Source: Variovorax sp. Root473 (GTDB lineage Bacteria; Pseudomonadota; Gammaproteobacteria; Burkholderiales; Burkholderiaceae_C). Taken from it: a DNA stretch of 64,000 bases. The translations under genes and the position numbers were made by a program. Of this stretch, positions 37,113-44,945 are shown one piece after another (position 1 is the stretch's first letter; every line of letters begins with the position of its first letter). The stretch covers positions 499,380 to 563,379 of the forward strand of contig NZ_LMEV01000001.1 in the NCBI RefSeq assembly GCF_001426505.1, in the 5' to 3' direction. The notes under the pieces are model-generated. The model saw nothing but the letters and a program-made list of their open reading frames with translations. It ran no database searches and was not told the DNA's origin.

Positions 37113-37969
37113 CCACGACAACCGCGAACCCCCACACCTTCCTGGTCCAGCTGACCGACCTGCACATCCGCGAGCCCGGCCGGCTGGCCTATGGCCGCAT
37201 CGACACCGCGCCGTACCTCGCGCGCGCCGTGCAGTCGGTGCTCGCGCTGCGCCAGCCACCCGACGCGGTGGTGATCACCGGCGACCTGACCGACTTCGGC
37301 CGCGCCGCCGAGTACGAGCACCTGGCCCGCCTGCTCGCGCCGCTGGCGATGCCTGTCTATCTGCTGCCCGGCAACCACGACGACCGCGACCAGTTGCGCC
37401 GCAGCTTCCCCGGCCACGCCTACCTGGGCACGGGCGCCGGCACGCACGGCTTCGTCCAGTACTCGGTGCGCGTGGGCGACCTGCGGCTGCTCACGCTCGA
37501 CACCTGCGTGCCCGGCGCCAGCCACGGCACGCTGTGCGATAAACGCCTGGCCTGGCTCGAAGCCCAGCTCGACGCCTGCCGCCACGAGCCCGTGGTGGTC
37601 GCCATGCACCACCCGCCCTTCGAGACGCTGATCGGCCACATGGACGAGATCGGCCTGCTCGAGGGCGCCGACGCGCTCGAAGCCCTGCTGCGCCGCTACA
37701 CGAACGTCGAGCGCGTGATCTGCGGCCACCTGCACCGTGCCATCGACGTGCGCTTCGGTGGCACCATCGCCTCGACCTCGCCCGCGCAGGCACACCAGGT
37801 CTGCCTCGACCTCGCACCCGACGCCGCCTCGGCCTGGACGCTGGAGCCGCCCGCCTTCCGCGTGCATGCCTGGTCCCCGGCCGGGCGCCGGCTCGTCACC
37901 CACCTGGCGGCCTGCGGGAGCTTCGAAGGCCCTTATCCTTTCCACGACAACGGAGCCCTGATCGACTGA
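37109..37969 (+). CDS. GpdQ/CpdA-like binuclear metallophosphoesterase
   Basis: A 286-residue calcineurin-like phosphodiesterase. Metal-binding motifs are in order: LTDLHI (D-x-H), VVITGDLTDFG (GD), LPGNHDDRD (GNHD), VVVAMHHPPFE (H) and VICGHLHRAIDV (GH-x-H). LYG-like and C-terminal elements (LAYGRIDTAPY, SPAQAHQVCLDL, SFEGPYPFHDN) resemble the glycerophosphodiesterase GpdQ more than the cAMP enzyme CpdA. It overlaps the ATPase by four bases. The probable job is to hydrolyse a phosphodiester brought in by the ABC importer. There is no signal peptide, so it acts in the cytoplasm. Confidence 0.82.
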   Translation: MTTTTANPHTFLVQLTDLHIREPGRLAYGRIDTAPYLARAVQSVLALRQPPDAVVITGDLTDFGRAAEYEHLARLLAPLAMPVYLLPGNHDDRDQLRRSFPGHAYLGTGAGTHGFVQYSVRVGDLRLLTLDTCVPGASHGTLCDKRLAWLEAQLDACRHEPVVVAMHHPPFETLIGHMDEIGLLEGADALEALLRRYTNVERVICGHLHRAIDVRFGGTIASTSPAQAHQVCLDLAPDAASAWTLEPPAFRVHAWSPAGRRLVTHLAACGSFEGPYPFHDNGALID

Positions 37970-38042
37970 AGCCGCTACTTGTGGAAAATGGGGCTGAAAC
38001 GAACCAAAACGAAAACAAGAGAAAGGTCAGAACCCACCCTCC

Positions 38043-39704
38043 ATGAAGCACCTCCTGAATCTGCTTGCGGCCGTCGCCCTGCTGGTGTGGGGCACGCACC
38101 TGGTGCGCACCGGCGTGCTGCGCGTCTTCGGCGCCAACCTGCGCAAGATCCTCGTGCAGAGCATGCGCAACCGCTTCACGGCCGCGCTCTCGGGCATCGG
38201 CGTCACGGCGCTCGTGCAGTCGAGCACGGCCACGTCGCTCATGACCTCCTCCTTCGTCGGGCAGGGCCTGGTGACGCTGCCGGCTGCACTCGCGGTGATG
38301 CGGGGCGCCGACATCGGCACGGCGCTGATCTCGGTGCTGTTCTCGGCCGACCTTTCGTGGCTCTCGCCGATGTTCATCTTCGTGGGGGTGGTGCTGTTCA
38401 TCACGCGCTCGGCCACCGTGGCGGGCCGCGTGGGGCGGGTGCTGATCGGGCTGGGGCTGATGCTGCTGGCGCTGCAGCTGGTGGTTGCGGCCACCGAGCC
38501 GCTGTTTTCGTCGCCGGCCGTGCGCGCGCTGCTCGCGTCCATCACCAGCGACGTGCTGCTCGAAATCACCCTCGGCGCGGCGCTGGCCATCGTGGCCTAT
38601 TCAAGCCTGGCGGTGGTGCTGCTGGTGGCGGCCATGGCGAGCTCGAACGTGGTACCGCTCGACGTGGCGCTGGGCCTCGTGCTCGGCGCCAACCTCGGCA
38701 GCGGGCTGCTCGCGGTGTTGACCACGGCCCGATCGGCCGTGTCGGTGCGGCAGGTGACGGTCGGCAACCTGCTGTTCAAGGCCCTCGGCGTCGCGCTGGT
38801 CACGCCGTTCGTCGGCCTGTGGATCCGCTACGTGCAGCCCGAGCTGCCGAACCAGACGCATGGCGTGGTGCTGTTCCACCTGGCATTCAACGTGGTGATC
38901 AGCATCGGCTTCATCGGGCTCACGCAATGGGTTGCCAAGCTCGTGACACGCCTGCTGCCCGTGCCGCCGCAGCCCGTGGGCACGAGCCGGCCGCACCACC
39001 TCGATCCGTCGGCGCTGTCGACGCCCTCGCTCGCCATTTCGAATGCCGCGCGCGAGGCGCTGCACCAGGCCGACATCGTGGAGACCATGCTCATCGGCAC
39101 GCTCGACGTGATCCGCAACAACGACCTGCGGCTGGCGCAGGAGCTGCGGCAGCTCGACGACACGGTGGACGAGCTGTACTCGGCGATCAAGTACTACATG
39201 ACGCGCATCTCGCGCGAGGCGCTGGGCGAAGAGGAAAGCCGGCGCTGGACGGACATCATCAGCTTCACGATCAACATGGAGCAGATCGGCGACATCATCG
39301 AGCGCGTGATCATCGACATCGAGGACAAGAAGATCAAGCCGCAGCGCAACTTCTCGGCCGCGGGGATGGCGGAGATCGTGGAGCTGCATGGGCGGCTCAT
39401 CGCCAACCTGCGATTGAGCATGAGCGTGTTCCTGAACGGCAATGTGCGGGATGCGCAGAAGCTCCTGGAAGAGAAGGCGCGGTTTCGTGATTTGGAGCGG
39501 GCGTATGCGACGACGCACCTGGACCGGTTGTCGGATCGAACGACGCTCAGCATCGAGACGAGTTCGCTGCACATCGACTTGATCAGCGATTTGAAGCGGA
39601 TCAATTCGCATATCTGTTCGATTGCCTATCCGATTCTTGAATCGGCTGGGGCTTTGGCGCCTAGCCGGCTTCGTGAGTCTCGGTTGGGGAAGATCGAGGG
39701 CTGA
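38043..39704 (+). CDS. Na+/phosphate cotransporter family protein (PNaS) with PhoU-like tail
   Basis: A 553-residue membrane protein. The first half has paired repeats typical of NptA/YjbB: GIGVTALVQSSTATSLMTSSFVGQGLVTL and, in the second repeat, YSSLAVVLLVAAMASSNVVPLDVALGLVLGANLGSGL, quoted around the QSSTAT and SS-A motifs. About nine hydrophobic segments precede residue 310. The remaining 220 residues are helical and PhoU-like (ALHQADIVETMLIGTLDVI, EQIGDIIERVIIDIEDKK). Family members move phosphate, often outwards. It lies 73 bases after the phosphodiesterase, so it may deal with phosphate released there, but it may also have its own promoter. Confidence 0.87.
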   Translation: MKHLLNLLAAVALLVWGTHLVRTGVLRVFGANLRKILVQSMRNRFTAALSGIGVTALVQSSTATSLMTSSFVGQGLVTLPAALAVMRGADIGTALISVLFSADLSWLSPMFIFVGVVLFITRSATVAGRVGRVLIGLGLMLLALQLVVAATEPLFSSPAVRALLASITSDVLLEITLGAALAIVAYSSLAVVLLVAAMASSNVVPLDVALGLVLGANLGSGLLAVLTTARSAVSVRQVTVGNLLFKALGVALVTPFVGLWIRYVQPELPNQTHGVVLFHLAFNVVISIGFIGLTQWVAKLVTRLLPVPPQPVGTSRPHHLDPSALSTPSLAISNAAREALHQADIVETMLIGTLDVIRNNDLRLAQELRQLDDTVDELYSAIKYYMTRISREALGEEESRRWTDIISFTINMEQIGDIIERVIIDIEDKKIKPQRNFSAAGMAEIVELHGRLIANLRLSMSVFLNGNVRDAQKLLEEKARFRDLERAYATTHLDRLSDRTTLSIETSSLHIDLISDLKRINSHICSIAYPILESAGALAPSRLRESRLGKIEG

Positions 39705-39748
39705 TCGTTTTTTCCCGGAGCCGGGTCTCGCCCGGGCGGGCGACCTGC

Positions 39749-39772
39749 TTTTCTTTGCTTCGCCAAAGAAAA
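39749..39772. repeat. Palindromic element TTTTCTTTG...CAAAGAAAA
   Basis: TTTTCTTTG and CAAAGAAAA are nine-base inverted arms around a CTTCGC loop. The element lies in the 132-base gap between two converging genes. I recall similar TTTCTTTG-TTCG-CAAAGAAA units as frequent between genes in Comamonadaceae. It could act as a two-way terminator or be a dispersed repeat; other copies in this genome cannot be checked here. Confidence 0.6.
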
Positions 39773-39836
39773 TACGTCGCGATGCGGATCGGGACGGCCG
39801 TTCGCGCGACCGCACGAACACCGCCCCTGCACGGCA

Positions 39837-40433
39837 TCAACGGGGCGTAGGCAAGGCGGTGGCGAGCGCGGCCAGCGCCGCCACCACCTTGTGCACCGAC
39901 TGCGCGGCGCGCGCGTCCTTCAGCGCACCGTCGGCATCGAAGGCCTCGTGCGCGCGCCCGAGCGCGAACTGCTGCGGCGCCACCAGCATCGCGAAGGCCA
40001 TCTGCAGGTACTGGCGCAGGAAGTTCATCGAGCGCAGCGCGCCCAGCGGCCCGGGCGAGGCCGACAGCAGCGCGGCGGGCTTGTTGGCCGTGGCAGCCAG
40101 GCCGCCCGCGTGGCCATCGCCGGGCGGAATGCGCGAGAGCCAACTGAAGGCGTTGATGACCAGCGGCGTCGGAAAACCGTTGTACTCGGGCGTGACGAGC
40201 AGCACGCCGTCGCTCGCCGCGATGGCGCTGCGCAGTTCGTGCGCGCCGGCCGGCACGCCCGAGGCAGCCTCGAGGTCGCCGTCGTACACGGGCAGCGCCA
40301 GCGCGCGCAGGTCCATCTCCGTCACCTGCAGGCCCGCCGCGCGCGCGGTGGCCGCGGCCACGGCCGCCAACCGGCGGTTGAGCGAGCCGTCGCGGGCGCT
40401 GCCGGGAATGATCAGGATGCGGGGACTGTCCAT
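39837..40433 (-). CDS. NADPH-dependent FMN reductase family protein
   Basis: A 198-residue flavodoxin-like protein. The FMN phosphate loop is ILIIPGSARDGSLNRRLAA, followed by ALPVYDGDLE and the family motif LLVTPEYNGFPTPLVINAFSWLSR. This is the YieF/ChrR/ArsH-like reductase group that reduces quinones, chromate or azo dyes with NADPH. The start at 40433 is supported by AAGGAG seven bases ahead; the frame is open to 40478. It is convergent with the Na+/phosphate transporter and lies downstream of two isochorismatase-like genes on the same strand. Confidence 0.88.
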   Translation of the reverse strand: MDSPRILIIPGSARDGSLNRRLAAVAAATARAAGLQVTEMDLRALALPVYDGDLEAASGVPAGAHELRSAIAASDGVLLVTPEYNGFPTPLVINAFSWLSRIPPGDGHAGGLAATANKPAALLSASPGPLGALRSMNFLRQYLQMAFAMLVAPQQFALGRAHEAFDADGALKDARAAQSVHKVVAALAALATALPTPR

Positions 40434-40524
40434 GCGAGGCTCCTTGCCGTGCGTTGAAATAAAGGAAGGCCGCGCCACACTTGTCGCGTGCGGCGCGGCA
40501 TCGGTCAGTGTCGCATCGAGGCGA

Positions 40525-41214
40525 TCAGCTGCGCTGCGAATCCAGCGGCTCGCTGTTCGCCACGACTTCCTGCGCCTTCATGTAGCTCTCGATCAGCAGC
40601 TGGTACGGCGGGAACACGGCGCTGTAGGCCTCGGCCCATTGCGCGGCATCGTCGCGGTGCCAGGTCTTCTGCACTTCGGAGCACACGCCCGCGGTGTCGA
40701 TCGGCACCACGCCGGCCTGCACCACGCGCGCCAGCGTGATCTCCTGCGCCATCTTCGAGTACGTGCCCGATGCATCGATCACCGCGAACACGCGGTAGCC
40801 CTCGTGCACCGCCGCGATGCTCGGGAAGGCCATGCACACGCTGGTGATGGTGCCGGCAATGATCAGCGTGCCGCGCCCGGTCGCCTTCACGGCGGCCACG
40901 AACTCGGGGTTGTCCCAGGCGTTGATCTCGCCCTTGCGCGCCACGTACTGCGCATGCGGCGCGTACCTGTGCACTTCGGGAATCAGCGGGCCGTTCGGGC
41001 CTTGCGGCACCGAGGCGGTGGTGATGACCGGGATCTTCGCCAGCGTCGCGACCTTGGCCAGCGTGGTGACGTTGGCGCGCAACTCGGTCATCGGCATGTC
41101 CTTCACGGTCTGGAACAGGCCGCTCTGGTGGTCGATGAGCAGCATCACGGCGTCTTCGGGGTCGATGACGGGCTTGGCGCCGTTGAAGTTGGCGACGTTG
41201 TTCGGTGCAGTCAT
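40525..41214 (-). CDS. Isochorismatase-fold hydrolase, YcaC-like, tandem copy B
   Basis: A 229-residue cysteine hydrolase. The Asp-Lys-Cys triad is represented by MLLIDHQSGLFQTV (Asp), VARKGEINAWDNPEF (Lys) and IAGTITSVCMAFPSIAAVHEGY (Cys), the YcaC/isochorismatase-like pattern. True substrates of YcaC-type enzymes are unknown. It lies seven bases downstream of a second, clearly related copy. Differences are concentrated in the last 60 residues, which cap the active site (HRDDAAQWAEAYSAVFPPYQLLIESYMK here). Confidence 0.88.
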   Translation of the reverse strand: MTAPNNVANFNGAKPVIDPEDAVMLLIDHQSGLFQTVKDMPMTELRANVTTLAKVATLAKIPVITTASVPQGPNGPLIPEVHRYAPHAQYVARKGEINAWDNPEFVAAVKATGRGTLIIAGTITSVCMAFPSIAAVHEGYRVFAVIDASGTYSKMAQEITLARVVQAGVVPIDTAGVCSEVQKTWHRDDAAQWAEAYSAVFPPYQLLIESYMKAQEVVANSEPLDSQRS

Positions 41215-41221
41215 GGCGTGC

Positions 41222-41848
41222 TCACTTTCCCTGGGTCAGCTGCGTGTAGCTGGTGATGAGGTTGCGGTAGTCGGGGATGTGGTTGGAGAACAGCGTGCCC
41301 AGGCCCTCGATGTCGTTGCGCCAGTCGCGGTGCAGCTCGCAGGCCACGCCGAACCAGGACATCAGCTGCGCGCCGGCGGCCGACATGCGGTCCCATGCGG
41401 CCTGGCGCGTCACGTCGTTGAAGGTGCCCGACGCATCGGTGACGACGAACACGTCGAAGCCCTCGGCCAGCGCCGACAGCGCCGGGAAGGCCACGCAGAC
41501 CTCGGTAACCACGCCGGCGATCAGCAGCTGCTTCTTGCCCGTGGCCTTCACGGCCTTGACGAAGTCCTCGTTGTCCCAGGCGTTGATCTGGCCGGGGCGC
41601 GGGATGTAGGGCGCGTCGGGAAACTGCGCCTTCAGCTCGAGCACGAGCGGGCCGTTGGGGCCGTTCTCGAAGCTGGTGGTCAGCACCGTGGGCAGCTTGA
41701 AGTAGCTGGCGATGTCGGCCAGGGCCAGCACGTTGTTCTTGAACTTGTCGGGGTCGATGTCGCGCACCAGCGAGAGCAGGCCGGTCTGGTGATCGACCAG
41801 CAGCACGGCGACATCGTTCTTGTCGAGACGGGTGTAAGGCTTGGACAT
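41222..41848 (-). CDS. Isochorismatase-fold hydrolase, YcaC-like, tandem copy A
   Basis: A 208-residue cysteine hydrolase close to E. coli YcaC. Triad motifs are VLLVDHQTGLLSLV (Asp), RPGQINAWDNEDFVKAVKATGKK (Lys region; PGQ replaces RKGE of the neighbour) and IAGVVTEVCVAFPALSALAEGF (Cys). It shares INAWDN, KATG and the FPA/S-SAL stretch with copy B, so the two look like an old tandem duplication. The start MSKPYTRLDKND at 41848 matches YcaC proteins. It is the first gene of a probable three-gene operon with copy B and the FMN reductase. Confidence 0.88.
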   Translation of the reverse strand: MSKPYTRLDKNDVAVLLVDHQTGLLSLVRDIDPDKFKNNVLALADIASYFKLPTVLTTSFENGPNGPLVLELKAQFPDAPYIPRPGQINAWDNEDFVKAVKATGKKQLLIAGVVTEVCVAFPALSALAEGFDVFVVTDASGTFNDVTRQAAWDRMSAAGAQLMSWFGVACELHRDWRNDIEGLGTLFSNHIPDYRNLITSYTQLTQGK

Positions 41849-42055
41849 GGGAGGCTTTCTTTGCGAGGTTGAATGCCGGGGAAAAATGGCCCCGATGCAT
41901 GACCGCCAGCGTAAAAGCGCGCCCTGAAGTCCGGTAGTCGGCGCACGTGGCCTGCAGCGTTCCACCCCGTGGACGATGGCAACACCCGTGCGTGGCGGTC
42001 GGATGAATTCGCGGCGGCCGGAACGATGCCGGCACGGCGGGTAAAATACCCCTAC

Positions 42056-42424
42056 ATGTCCCGCTGGTTTGCCGCTATCGTCCTCGCCTTCATGCTGTCC
42101 TGCTACGGCTTCGCTGTGCTCGCGCATGGACTGGTCGGCGGCCACCATGTGACGTCGTCGGGCGAACGCCAGACCGTCGCGACGCTCGCCGTGGCACTGG
42201 CCGATGGCGGCGACAAGGACGTCGGCAAGACCTCGTCCGAAGACCCGTCCGCCATGGACGAAGCCGGCTCCGAGCACGCCGAACTGCTCGACGCCCGCCC
42301 CCACGCACGCAACCTGCTGGTGCTCTCCGCGCAACCGCCGCGGCTCGGGTCCACCTCGGTGCTCTCAGCGCTGCTCGACCGGCCCAAGCGGCCACCCCGG
42401 CCCCACGCCCTCCTCGCCGCCTGA
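42056..42424 (+). CDS. Small exported or membrane-anchored protein of unknown function
   Basis: A 122-residue protein. MSRWFAAIVLAFMLSCYGFAVLAHGLVGGHH is a signal peptide or membrane anchor, cut here at its His-rich end. The rest is polar and low in aromatic residues, with an acidic patch (GGDKDVGKTSSEDPSAMDEAGSEHAELLDARPHAR) and a basic Pro-rich end (RPKRPPRPHALL). I do not recognise a family. GC-rich third positions and a proper start support coding. It is divergent from the isochorismatase operon and precedes the BI-1-type gene by 181 bases. Confidence 0.5.
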   Translation: MSRWFAAIVLAFMLSCYGFAVLAHGLVGGHHVTSSGERQTVATLAVALADGGDKDVGKTSSEDPSAMDEAGSEHAELLDARPHARNLLVLSAQPPRLGSTSVLSALLDRPKRPPRPHALLAA

Positions 42425-42443
42425 GGCCGCGCGGCGGCGAGCG

Positions 42444-42475
42444 AACGCCTGAGGACTGTTGCAGTCCGGGCGTTT
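42444..42475 (+). terminator. Two-step hairpin in the leader of the BI-1 gene
   Basis: AACGCC/GGCGTT and GGACT/AGTCC stack with a small internal loop and a five-base apex, followed by TTT. It lies 20 bases after the preceding stop codon and 130 bases ahead of the BI-1-type gene. It may be a weak terminator or a leader structure; I recognise no riboswitch class. Confidence 0.4.
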
Positions 42476-42605
42476 GCGCTCATCCGATCCGGCCCGTCGC
42501 CTGTTTCGCGCGACGCCCCTGCCCCTTCTTTTTCGGCCGTCTGACGGCCCCGCCGCACGTGTCATGCGACCCGTCCAGCCCTCTCTCTTTTTTCAGGATT
42601 TTTCG

Positions 42606-43304
42606 ATGAACTCCAGCCAATCGGCCTACCCCTCCAGCTTCGACGCACCGTTGGCCTCGGTCCAGGAACGCAACCGCGTTCTGCGCAACACCTACTGGCT
42701 GCTCGCGCTGTCGATGGTGCCCACCGTGCTGGGCGCCTGGCTCGGCGTGGCCACCGGCCTCACGCGCGCCATGTCGCCGGGCATCGGCCTCATGGTGTTC
42801 CTCGGTGGCGCCTTCGGCTTCATGTACGCCATCGAGAAGACCAAGAACTCCGCCGCCGGGGTGCCCGTGCTGCTGGCCTTCACCTTCTTCATGGGCCTGA
42901 TGCTGTCGCGCCTGGTCGGCAGCGTGCTCGGCCTGTCCAACGGCGCCAGCCTGGTGATGACCGCCTTCGCCGGCACCGGCGGCATCTTCCTGGGCATGGC
43001 CATGCTCTCGACGGTCATCAAGCGCGACATCTCGGCCATGGGCAAGTGGCTCTTCGTGGGCGCCATCGGCCTGCTGGTGGTGGGCATCGCCAATGTCTTC
43101 ATCCAGTCGAGCGCGCTGATGATGACGCTGTCGGTCGCCGCCATCGGCATCTTCTCGGCCTTCATCCTGCACGACCTGAAGCGCGTGAAGGACGGCCTCG
43201 ACACCAACTACATCTCGGCCACGCTGGGCGTGTACCTGAGCCTCTACAACGTGTTCCAGTCGCTGCTGGCCCTACTGGGCATTGCCGGCGGCCGCGACGA
43301 GTAA
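42606..43304 (+). CDS. Bax inhibitor-1/YccA family membrane protein
   Basis: A 232-residue protein with seven hydrophobic segments (TYWLLALSMVPTVLGAWLGVA, IGLMVFLGGAFGFMYAIE, VPVLLAFTFFMGLMLSRLVG and so on). The C-terminal sequence FILHDLKRVKDGLDTNYISATLGVYLSLYNVFQSLLALLG contains the conserved di-aspartate pH sensor region of BI-1 proteins (HDLKRVKDG, then YLSLYNVF). In bacteria YccA modulates FtsH proteolysis, and BsYetJ is a calcium leak channel. The start at 42606 is MNSSQSAYPSSFD. The Rrf2 gene follows 31 bases downstream. Confidence 0.9.
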   Translation: MNSSQSAYPSSFDAPLASVQERNRVLRNTYWLLALSMVPTVLGAWLGVATGLTRAMSPGIGLMVFLGGAFGFMYAIEKTKNSAAGVPVLLAFTFFMGLMLSRLVGSVLGLSNGASLVMTAFAGTGGIFLGMAMLSTVIKRDISAMGKWLFVGAIGLLVVGIANVFIQSSALMMTLSVAAIGIFSAFILHDLKRVKDGLDTNYISATLGVYLSLYNVFQSLLALLGIAGGRDE

Positions 43305-43335
43305 GCGCGCCGGAACGACAAGACAAGGAAGCACC

Positions 43336-43881
43336 ATGCGCCTCACCACCAAGGGCCGCTTCGCGGTCACCGCGATGATCGACATCGCCCTGCACGGCCG
43401 CTCGGGCCCCGTCACGCTGGCCTCGATCAGCCTGCGCCAGCAGGTTTCGCTCTCGTACCTGGAACTGCTGTTCGCCAAGCTGCGCCGCAACGGGCTGGTC
43501 GAATCCACCCGCGGCCCCGGCGGCGGCTACTCGCTCAGCCGCAAGGCCGCGGAGATCACGGTCGCCGACATCGTGCTCACCATCGAGGACCTGGGCGCCA
43601 GCAAGGCCCGCCCGCGTGCTGCCGGTTCGGACGACGAACCCGGCCGCTGCGAGATCGACGACCTGTGGGCCTCCGTGAACCTGCGCGCCGTCGAGTTCCT
43701 GCGCTCGATCTCGCTGCAGAGCCTGGTCGACGAACAGAAGGCCAAGGGCGTGCAGCCCGCCACCAGCGCAGCCGCACGCCGCCGAGCAGCCGTCGTCGGC
43801 ACGCCGGTGCGCAAGCCCTTCGTGGTCGATGCGCCGAACTCGGTGTTCGCGCTGGGGCGTCGCCACAGCACGAGCAGCTGA
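43336..43881 (+). CDS. Rrf2-family regulator, IscR-like but without cluster cysteines
   Basis: A 181-residue regulator. The winged helix is nearly standard IscR: MRLTTKGRFAVTAMIDIAL, then SLSYLELLFAKLRRNGLVESTRGPGGGYSLSR and ITVADIVLTIED. In IscR the next loop carries three cysteines and a histidine that hold [2Fe-2S]; here it is LGASKARPRAAGSDDEPGRCEIDDLW with a single cysteine. The tail is Ala/Arg-rich and disordered. It lies downstream of the BI-1 gene, with no isc genes nearby. It probably binds IscR type-2-like DNA independently of a cluster, which is inference. Confidence 0.82.
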   Translation: MRLTTKGRFAVTAMIDIALHGRSGPVTLASISLRQQVSLSYLELLFAKLRRNGLVESTRGPGGGYSLSRKAAEITVADIVLTIEDLGASKARPRAAGSDDEPGRCEIDDLWASVNLRAVEFLRSISLQSLVDEQKAKGVQPATSAAARRRAAVVGTPVRKPFVVDAPNSVFALGRRHSTSS

Positions 43882-43994
43882 CGCGCAGACAGGACGCGCG
43901 GGTCACGCGCGGGCTTCGCCTTGAATGTGCGGTCCGCGCGGACTAGACTGGAATGGCAAAGGCACCCGCGGTGCCGGGGGCCAAGGAGCCTGCC

Positions 43995-44441
43995 ATGTAC
44001 AAGCGTGTTCTCGTCGCAACCGACGGCTCTTCGTTGTCGGACAAGGCGGTGGCCACGGCCATCGATCTCGCGCTGCTGACCGGCGCCGAACTGGTCAGCG
44101 TCAACGTCGCGCACATCCAGCCATACGGCTATTTCGAAGGTTCGATGCTGCTGAACCAGACGGATTTCGAAGCCAACCAGAAACACGTCGAGCAGGCGGC
44201 CCAGCGACTGGCCGATGCGGTGCGCGACACCGCGCTGGCCAAGGGCGTGCGCCGCGCCGACGCGGTGGTCATGAAGTCGAACCAGGTGGCCGAGGCCATC
44301 ATCCAGACCGCCAAGAACCAGGACTGCGACCTCATCGTGATGGCTTCGCACGGACGCCGCAGCCTCGCGCGGCTGCTGATGGGCAGCGAGACGCTGCACG
44401 TGCTCACGCATTCGCACATTCCGGTGCTGGTGCTGCGCTGA
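43995..44441 (+). CDS. Universal stress protein, copy 1
   Basis: A 148-residue UspA-domain protein. MYKRVLVATDGSSLSDKAVA is the N-terminal strand with the nucleotide-contacting Asp. The ATP-binding motif is LIVMASHGRRSLARLLMGSETLHVLTHSHIPVLVLR, quoted around ASHGRRSLARLLMGS (G-2x-G-9x-G-S/T type, with HGRRS in place of HGRRG). CAAGGAG precedes the ATG at 43995. UspA proteins with an intact loop bind ATP and respond to growth arrest or oxygen limitation. Confidence 0.9.
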   Translation: MYKRVLVATDGSSLSDKAVATAIDLALLTGAELVSVNVAHIQPYGYFEGSMLLNQTDFEANQKHVEQAAQRLADAVRDTALAKGVRRADAVVMKSNQVAEAIIQTAKNQDCDLIVMASHGRRSLARLLMGSETLHVLTHSHIPVLVLR

Positions 44442-44475
44442 ACGATGAAGGCACCGCCGACGCGGTGCGCGGGGG

Positions 44476-44904
44476 TTATCGGGTCGCGGCCGACTCGACG
44501 GTTTCGACCACCGTGCGGCCGGCCGGCGCGCACGACGGCTCGGCATCGCGCCCGAAGCAACGCGCGGCCTGGGTGCGGGCCAGTGCTTCCTGCGCGTGGC
44601 GCGCCTCTGCGGAATCGACCTGGTAATCGAGCAACCATTTCATGAGCAGCAGCATCGCGATGGCCAGGCCCAGCGCCACGCCCAGCAGCGTGGTGCGCCA
44701 GTTGCGCGGACGCGCCGCGGTCGGCGCGCGGGCCGGTGCCCTGCTTTCCATCGCAGTGAAGCCCGCCAGGCTGCGGGACGCACTGCCGTCATGGATGCGG
44801 CGGCGGGGCGCCTGGGGGGTTGCGGAACGCGCAGACACCGAGCTCTGCGCGCGCTTCACGCGCGGCGCATGGGCGGTGTCCGATGGCAGGTGACGGGCAG
44901 GCAT
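44476..44904 (-). CDS. Single-pass membrane protein of unknown function
   Basis: A 142-residue protein if started at 44904; the ATG at 44751 would give 91 residues. One strong transmembrane helix (TTLLGVALGLAIAMLLLMKWLLDY) lies in the middle. The N-terminal part is basic and Pro/Arg-rich, and the C-terminal part has a Gln/Ala-rich helix and a CFGRDAEPSCAPAG cysteine pair that could form a periplasmic disulfide. No family is recognised, and neither start has a strong ribosome-binding site. It is on the same strand as the HD-GNAT gene, 41 bases downstream of it. Confidence 0.45.
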   Translation of the reverse strand: MPARHLPSDTAHAPRVKRAQSSVSARSATPQAPRRRIHDGSASRSLAGFTAMESRAPARAPTAARPRNWRTTLLGVALGLAIAMLLLMKWLLDYQVDSAEARHAQEALARTQAARCFGRDAEPSCAPAGRTVVETVESAATR

Positions 44905-44945
44905 GGCGGGGCGATTATGAACGGCCTGTGCCTCCGGCCCGCGCG

